From Kitagawia praeruptora (taxonomy: Eukaryota > Streptophyta > Magnoliopsida > Apiales > Apiaceae), in the NCBI GenBank assembly GCA_037693485.1, contig CM075348.1:124135609-124199608 (forward strand): 64,000 nucleotides of DNA, read 5' to 3'. Positions within the stretch are counted from its first letter, which is position 1; each line of letters starts with the position of its first letter. This document shows, piece after piece, positions 57,862 through 64,000 of the stretch. The notes under the pieces are model-generated. The model saw only the letters and a program-made list of their open reading frames with translations, was not told where the DNA came from and did not search any database. Made by a program: the position numbers and the translations under genes.

Positions 57862-60800
57862 CTTGATGTGACAGCCCCAAATCCGGGGTCATGAATTTGG
57901 GCCATCACGAACCAACTTCCATTCAAAATCAATATCTCTTGGGTTTTTTTTTTTTTTTATAATTAATACTTATGCAATTGACCCCACAGTAATATACACA
58001 CACACACACCAGTCATATGCTCAGAGAACAACATTCACCATAATACGAGTTTAGAATTAAAAAGTTATTACAACCCAGAATCATACTTCAGTACATTGTT
58101 GAGTGATGCTTCTACAAGAAGCATTTCAACAACCAAATTTATTACAATCTTTCAAACTTACACACTTAATATACATAAGCCCACTAAACCCCTTGCGATG
58201 GTCATCTACCTCGGGGATTGATGCTAACGAGCTCTCAGAAGGTCGCCTTTCCCTTACCCTCTTGCGGGGCGTTCTGCGTAGTATGGGCATACCTAGCTGT
58301 ATATAGATAAGTAGCAAGAGTGAGCTATAATAGCTCAGCAAGATAATATTAAAAACTAGAATTTAAAATGTAACCAAGTATAAATGTATATACATATGTA
58401 AGCAGTAACCAAATCATAAACTTTAAGGAAGAATAAAACTCTTATTTAATAATACATCATCCACTTACTATTATAAGAAAGAAATCTAAGGTAATACAGT
58501 ATCAGTTTCTCTTCTTAAATATTATAACAACCAATATACCCTTTTAGTGTAATATTTTAAAATAACATAAATACTTGAATAAATCCCTCACTATCATCTT
58601 CTCATTTCCCTCCTGTACAGTAATTTTATAATTTAATATAAAATCAGTTTCTCTTCATCTATATCAATAATTCCATCTTTCATATCATTTTCCCTTTTCA
58701 GTATATCAATCTGACTTTATCATTTATTCTTTATTCACATATTGTAGGGGTTTTCACTGTTGCCGAATACGTGAGGCACGATGATCAGTCGCCCTCCGTA
58801 TCCGTCCATTTTTACTACCGGTAGAAGGAGGAAGGTCTACCACTACATCCCCCTGGAGGAAGGTCTACCACTACATCCTCCTTCGGCAACTCTTGGGCCG
58901 ATTTAAAATATTGATTGCTGGACTGTGCAGCACACAGCCTCTTACGCTTTTTATTGATTGATTGCTGGACTGTGCAGCACACAGCCTCTTACGCTTTTTA
59001 TTGTTATCCCCCTTTTTATAAGATCATTATCCAATTTATCAACACCATTTCACATTTCCATATGTCATTCACTTATCTCATTTCCATTCTCGCACATTAC
59101 TTCTATAAAATATATGTATATAACATACACTAAAAAGAATGTTTATAATATAGCATTATAAACCATATAACCCTAGATAACAACTGATACCATTCTCTTT
59201 CATATCTCTTTTACCCTAGAGCATATTCGCTCCATTCGTAGTCATCTCTATATTCATATTTCAGAAAACATATTCATCTCTCTTTAACTTCCCACAATCA
59301 AGAAAATATATTCTTTGCAATATAGCAACAAAAGCATCACATATACATAAATATATGTCATGATATCATTATTATTCCGAAGATAAATAATTTTTAAAGT
59401 AGGGATAGAAGGATCTTGCCTCGATTTCTGTATCCTGACAGTAGGGCTGGTTCCTCCTCCGGAATTTCTATAAACACAAAAGGACCGTCATTAGAATATC
59501 ACATCTCTTACTCACTACCCTCTCGTATAACAACACCCTTTACACTTCAACATATGTTTAATGTGTTATTATTATCCCAAAGGTTCAAGAACTTAACCAT
59601 TTATAAGCTCAATCGAAGTTTCAGGGGTTTTTACCATTTCCCCTAACAACCACACTCGACTGTAAAATTTCTTATAAATTTTTGAATTCGAATTTTAATG
59701 CAAGGTCAACTGGTATTAGTTCTTTGACCACACTACTACCATATCCCAAAATTTCGTGGCTTTTAAACATGTTAAAGTATGGTAACTATAACCTCAAATT
59801 TGGTACAATTACGATTTCTCGACTTTCGAACGTCTTTCACTAAAACTGACTTTTCTCCTAAACCGTACGTCAGATTTTAACGCACCTTATATCAAAACGA
59901 TCTATGAACTAAGCTCTATCATTTCATGGTCACTAAGTGTGCTAGACAGTAAGGTACCGTACTGCATTGGTGTCCAAAAACAGGGCAGTTTGTCGTTCTA
60001 ACGAAAATCGGACATTATAACTGCTGTAATTTCATATTTTCCAAAATCAAACTCCTCCAAATCAATCATCAAACACCATAATCATCACCTACACCATGTG
60101 GTCTTCATTACCAGCCATGGTTACAATCCCAAACTCCTTCCAAAATCAACTTTAATCACTTACAAACACTTATAACATCATAATCTTAATCTTTACACCA
60201 CTTAATCACTTAAACCAACAATATTCATCATAATATAAAAAGGGGCAAGAGTGTTTATACCTTCTTGAAGCTTTACAACACTTAACAAGCCTTGGATACA
60301 CCTTAAGTCACCTTGTATTAGCTTAAATCAACTAAAAGAACCATGAAAATCAAGTTAGTTTCTTGAAAACTACTATTCATCACTATTCATCATCCACTTC
60401 AATGATTTTATTACCTATGCAAATGATGTTGGTTTGCCTTGAAATTTTGTAGATGATCCTTCCTAACCTCCAAGAACACCCATGAATTTTCCTTAGATTT
60501 GTAGTTGAAGAGAGCTAGGGTTTTGATTTTGATTTTTTTCTTGTTTTTCTAAAGTAGCCGAATGGTGTATTAAGAGAAAGGGGGAGAGATTTTTGTGTTA
60601 TTTCTTTGATCTCATCTTAATATTACTACTTACTTGTTTGTGTAGCTTGTCTTGGAAGCTTGGTAAAAAAAAATCTAGGTGTTAAAAGACTAATCTACCC
60701 TTAATTTGGTTTAGTGGAAGATGATGTAATCTTAATGATCTCATCTCTTGTTTTCTAGAATTTCTAAGTAAAATGCTAAGTACATTGATAAATAATGTGG

Positions 60801-61251
60801 TATGTATCCTTGTTATATTACTAATCTTGGTTGCTTAATCTCCATATTCGTCTAATTGTGGTTCGTTACGAATGTACCTCATTATCTCAGTGGTTTTGAG
60901 ATCATTTAACAATCCAAATTCCATTGGTATTCTCTTAACTTAAAAATCCCCTGGCTCAATTCTAAATTCACTAATCCCTCAATATATAATTCTTATAATG
61001 TTTCCATGCTCCTTAGTGTCCAATAGAAGCTTATTCGAAATCAAAATCCTCGAAATTTCATGCTTCAGGAATTTCTGAAATCTAACGTCATTTCGAGTCA
61101 CTTATTTTCAATGTACACTACTAATATGGTTTCTGTTTATTCATTTTCCATTTCCATTATAGAGTACCTATATACCATTTCTCTAAATTCCTCAAGATTA
61201 CTATTCATTTGGGCACTGTAGCCTTTTCCAAGTTAGGGTTATTACACTTGA
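57862..61251 (-). mobile_element. Solo LTR of the gag-only gypsy family (3,380 bp, TSD CTTGA)
   Basis: Element 57867-61246 between perfect TSDs CTTGA (57862-57866, 61247-61251). It is the reverse complement of a diverged copy of LTR 15518-18888 (ends TGTGACAGCCCCAAATCCGG ... AGGGTTATTACA). It lacks an interior, so it arose by LTR-LTR recombination. Divergence from the 15518 copy is clearly higher than between that element's own LTRs. Around 58910-58990 a 65-bp unit (GATTGCTGGACTGTGCAGCA) is duplicated in tandem. Confidence 0.92.
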
Positions 61252-61288
61252 CTACTTATTACCACATTAAGACAGTCATGTAAAATCA

Positions 61289-61448
61289 TTTTAGCATAGT
61301 CATAGCAAACATGATATCTAAAATGATAAATCTTTTAGCATAGTCATAGCAAACATGATATCTAAAATGATAAATCTTTTAGCATAGTCATAGCAAACAT
61401 GATATCTAAAATGATAAATTTTTTAGCATAGTCATAGCAAACATGCTG
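61289..61448. repeat. 44-bp tandem repeat, about 3.6 copies
   Basis: Units start TTTTAGCATAGTCATAGCAA at 61289, 61333, 61377 and 61421. They lie between RNase H and the solo LTR, in the SIRE-like spacer. Confidence 0.95.
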
Positions 61449-61578
61449 TATGAACAAGTAGCTCTTAGTACAGTAACTTCTCATGACAGTACCTTCTAAT
61501 GACAATACCTTTTCGTGACAATACCTTGAAAGTTTCTGTCATGAGCTGCGACTTAGTAATGACAAACCAGTCAGTTAA

Positions 61579-62730
61579 TCATACCTTATTTAGCATTCCT
61601 AATTCATTCACCAACCTGGTAAATGTTGCTTCATCCAGTGGCTTGGTGAATATGTCTGCAAGTTGCTTGTCTGTTGGAACATAAACCAGTTTTACATCTC
61701 CCTTTTCAACGTGCTCCCTGATAAAATGATGCCTTATATCAATGTGCTTTGTTCTGGAGTGTTGAACTGGATTGTCTGATATGGCTATGGCACTAGTGTT
61801 GTCACAATAGATAGGAATGTTTGACATTTCTAGTCCATAATCCATTAACTGATTCTTCATCCAAAGTATTTGTGCACAGCAACTTCCAGCTGCAATATAT
61901 TCAGCTTCTGCAGTTGATGTAGAAACTGAATGTTGCTTTTTACTAAACCATGACACCAATCTCCCCCAAGAAATTGACAGCTTCCTGTAGTACTTTTTCT
62001 GTCAATCTTGCAGCCAGCATAGTCTGAATCAGAGTATCCAATTAAATCAAATCCAGTTTCCTTAGGATACCAAAGGCCTAGATTTGGAGTGCCTTTGAGA
62101 TACCTAAAAATTCTTTTGATTGCAACTAAGTGTGATTCTTTTGGATCAGCCTGGAATCTTACACATAGACATGTAGCAAACATTATGTCTGGTTTGCTAG
62201 CTGTTAAGTAAAGTAGTGATCCTACCATGCCTCTGTATGTACTAGAATCCACTTTCTTGCCTTTAGGATCTAACTCTAATTTGGTGGCTGTTGAGATAGG
62301 TGTCTTGGCTGGTGATGAATCTTCTAAGTTAAACTTCTTGAGAAGTTCTTTGACATACTTAGTTTGACAGATAAAGATTCCATCCCTCTTCTGGTAGATT
62401 TGAAGACCGAGAAAGAATGCTAATTCTCCCATCATGCTCATTTCATACTTGTTTCTCATTAGAGATGAGAACTTTTCACATAATTTTTCATTTGTTGAAC
62501 CAAAAATTATGTCATCAACATATATCTGCACAAGAATGATGTCTTTGCCATGGTGCTTATAAAATAAAGTTTTATCCACCATACCCCTTACAAATTGATT
62601 TTCCAGGAGAAAAGTGGAGAGTGTGTCATACCAGGCTCTTGGTGCTTGCTTTAAACCATATAGAGCCTTGAACAGCTTGTAGACAAAGTTATGCAGTTTG
62701 TCATCCCCAAAACCAGGAGGCTGTTTGTTA
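61579..62730 (-). pseudogene. pol: RT-RNase H of the SIRE-like copia pol (5' truncated)
   Basis: Starts mid-RT at KQPPGFGDDKLHNFVYKL (62728). RT motifs ALYGLKQAPRAWYD and IYVDDIIFGST (catalytic YVDD). A frameshift at about 61960 separates the tether region (DSDYAGCKIDRKSTTGSCQF) from RNase H (TAEAEYIAAGSC, YCDNTSAIAI, SRTKHIDIRHHFIRE, DIFTKPL). TGA ends the frame at 61579. Upstream RT, integrase, protease and gag are missing because of the repeat at 62731. Confidence 0.9.
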
Positions 62731-64000
62731 TGCAAAATCACGCAAGCGCACGTTGTCACAAGTAATATATGATTAAATCAAGTTCGTTCCCACAGAGATC
62801 TAGAATGGTGTTCAATTCAATTAATGTACCTATGCACCGATGTATGGTTTTTATCCACTGCTAAGACAAATAACAATTTGGATTTTATTAACTACTAAAT
62901 TAATTATCAAACTAAAGATTAAATAATTAAAGAGATTAAAGTCGAATTACTAATATGAGAATAAAACATGGAATCCTAGTTTCATCATCTACTTCACTTA
63001 GAGTTGCAGCCTTTAATTAAAACATGCGATGGGTTTGATATCTGATCGAATAACACGAAAAGAGTAAAAGTTACCTCTCGGTATACTAGTACCAATCTAC
63101 ACATACATCCACAAAAGAGATAGAAGATGAATAGGCACCTATTATGTTTAGACCCTAGAATTTGAAAACATAAAGGTTGAAGCACAAGTTATCCATAAAG
63201 ATCACACAGGGCAGTATAAGTATTTTCATCTCACACCACGAATCATATTGATAAACAATTATGAACCTATTCTAGCATGGCAAGTTCTAAATCTCAAGAT
63301 CCACTCTCGCTTCACAAGAGATTAACAATTCAATTTAGATGTTAGCTACGCATCCAAAAGCATTAAGATTAACCATACGAGGATATCAAGAATTCACCAC
63401 ACATAAATCTTTAAGGCATACAAACTACTAAGCTACATAGATAAATCCACTAGGATCCCATGACAACGATTAGTTCATAATTAAACCTTTCGTCACCATG
63501 GGATTTGATGAAAACATGGTAAATAATAAGATATGAATAAAAGAAGTAATTATATTAATAAACAAGAGTTTGAGAAAACAAATCTATAATCCAAAGTAAC
63601 ACAAAGGATGAAGTAGATCTAGATCCGTTGCTTGTCACGAGCGTTGAACCCTTATCTCCTTTTCTCCCTTGCAGATCTAAGCTAGGTTACAAAAAAAAAT
63701 AATAAAACTATGATATTGTGTATATATCTATTACAATGGTAGGATGTGTTTTTATAGGCTCTATATTTCTTGCCCAGCAAGAATTTATCTTCTATTACAA
63801 TTAGAATTTAATTAAGGTGCTAAAACCTGCCCGGAATATAATTAGAACTTGAAAAGGGCAAAACAGTAAATTCCCAGCCATGCTTCACAAAGAATACGCG
63901 CGCGATTTTATTCAGCACATTACTTGCATGTGCTTCCTATCCCAGGTTGTAGAAAATCTCTCAAGCTTCGCGTGGGCAGTAAGATCGCTGAAAACGGACT
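62731..64000. mobile_element. Unclassified non-coding repeat, truncated by the window end
   Basis: Begins TGCAAAATCACGCAAGCGCA directly where the SIRE-like RT frame stops, and contains GTTCGTTCCCACAGAGATCT, a word I associate with widespread non-coding plant retroelement derivatives. No ORF with motifs. No far end or TSD in the window. It could be a LARD-like element or one side of a larger insertion. Confidence 0.4.

Larger units (their letters stand above)
51133..62730 (-). mobile_element. SIRE/Maximus-like Ty1/copia element, 3' half only
   Basis: Read on the minus strand: RT-RNase H (62730-61579), spacer with 44-bp tandem repeats, solo LTR of another family (57867-61246), spacer with TA repeat, a very long 3' ORF (57323-52391), polypurine tract, 3' LTR (52189-51133). 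A third ORF after pol is the mark of the SIRE lineage. Gag, protease, integrase and the 5' LTR are absent because an unclassified repeat begins at 62731. It inserted into the integrase region of the Tork-like element. Confidence 0.85.

Noticed and set aside
1..64000. tRNA, rRNA or organellar DNA insertions
   Set aside because: Reading through the window I found no tRNA cloverleaf with A and B boxes, no rRNA-like block and no recognisable plastid or mitochondrial gene; a tRNAscan or BLAST run would be more reliable.

Overview
This is nuclear DNA of a flowering plant, almost certainly a eudicot with a repeat-rich genome. Supporting signs are plant-type LTR retrotransposons (Ty3/gypsy Tat-like and Tekay/Del-like; Ty1/copia Tork-like and SIRE/Maximus-like), Mutator-like and hAT-type DNA elements with clean target-site duplications (TSDs), a Stowaway MITE, GT-AG introns, and a small secreted cysteine-rich (thionin-like) gene. 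I cannot name the species. Family names rest on motifs I recognise, not on a database search.

Layout. (1) 1-10024: the right part of a non-autonomous LTR element with very long LTRs (4,855 bp) and a 1.5 kb interior without coding capacity; the window opens inside its 5' LTR. (2) 10025-10677: hAT remnant hit by element 1. (3) 10792-36215: a small Mutator-like element (9-bp TSD), split by a 24.5 kb insertion at 10956-35408. That insertion is a minus-strand Tat-like element with 951-bp LTRs, a decayed gag-pol, a 143-bp tandem array 3' of pol, and a spliced plus-strand (antisense) gene. The antisense gene is itself broken nine bases after its DAT-K codons by (4) 15518-25757, a plus-strand Tekay-like gag-only element with 3.37 kb LTRs and an extra proline-rich ORF ahead of gag. 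The TSDs are exact at every level, so the order of insertion can be read directly. (5) 36343-37290: hAT transposase remnant. (6) 37646-38444: probable solo LTR carrying a LINE tail. (7) 38866-40231: a Pack-MULE with a captured PPR gene fragment. (8) 41124-48180: a gene-poor, AT-rich stretch with one intact host gene (42010-42445, thionin-like) and five MITE-like elements. (9) 48185-51132: a decayed Tork-like copia element holding a solo LTR. (10) 51133-62730: the 3' half of a SIRE-like copia element on the minus strand, with RT-RNase H, a solo LTR of the same family as element 4, an unusually long ORF (about 1,640 codons) in the env position, and a 3' LTR rich in a TTGCTGTCA motif. (11) 62731-64000: an unclassified non-coding repeat that cuts the SIRE pol.

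How the parts relate. Most of the window is transposon-in-transposon. The two non-autonomous gypsy families (elements 1 and 4) share LTR modules, which suggests one common autonomous partner not seen here. The two points most worth following are the spliced antisense gene of the Tat-like element and the very long 3' ORF of the SIRE-like element. The only plausible ordinary host gene is the thionin-like peptide gene.
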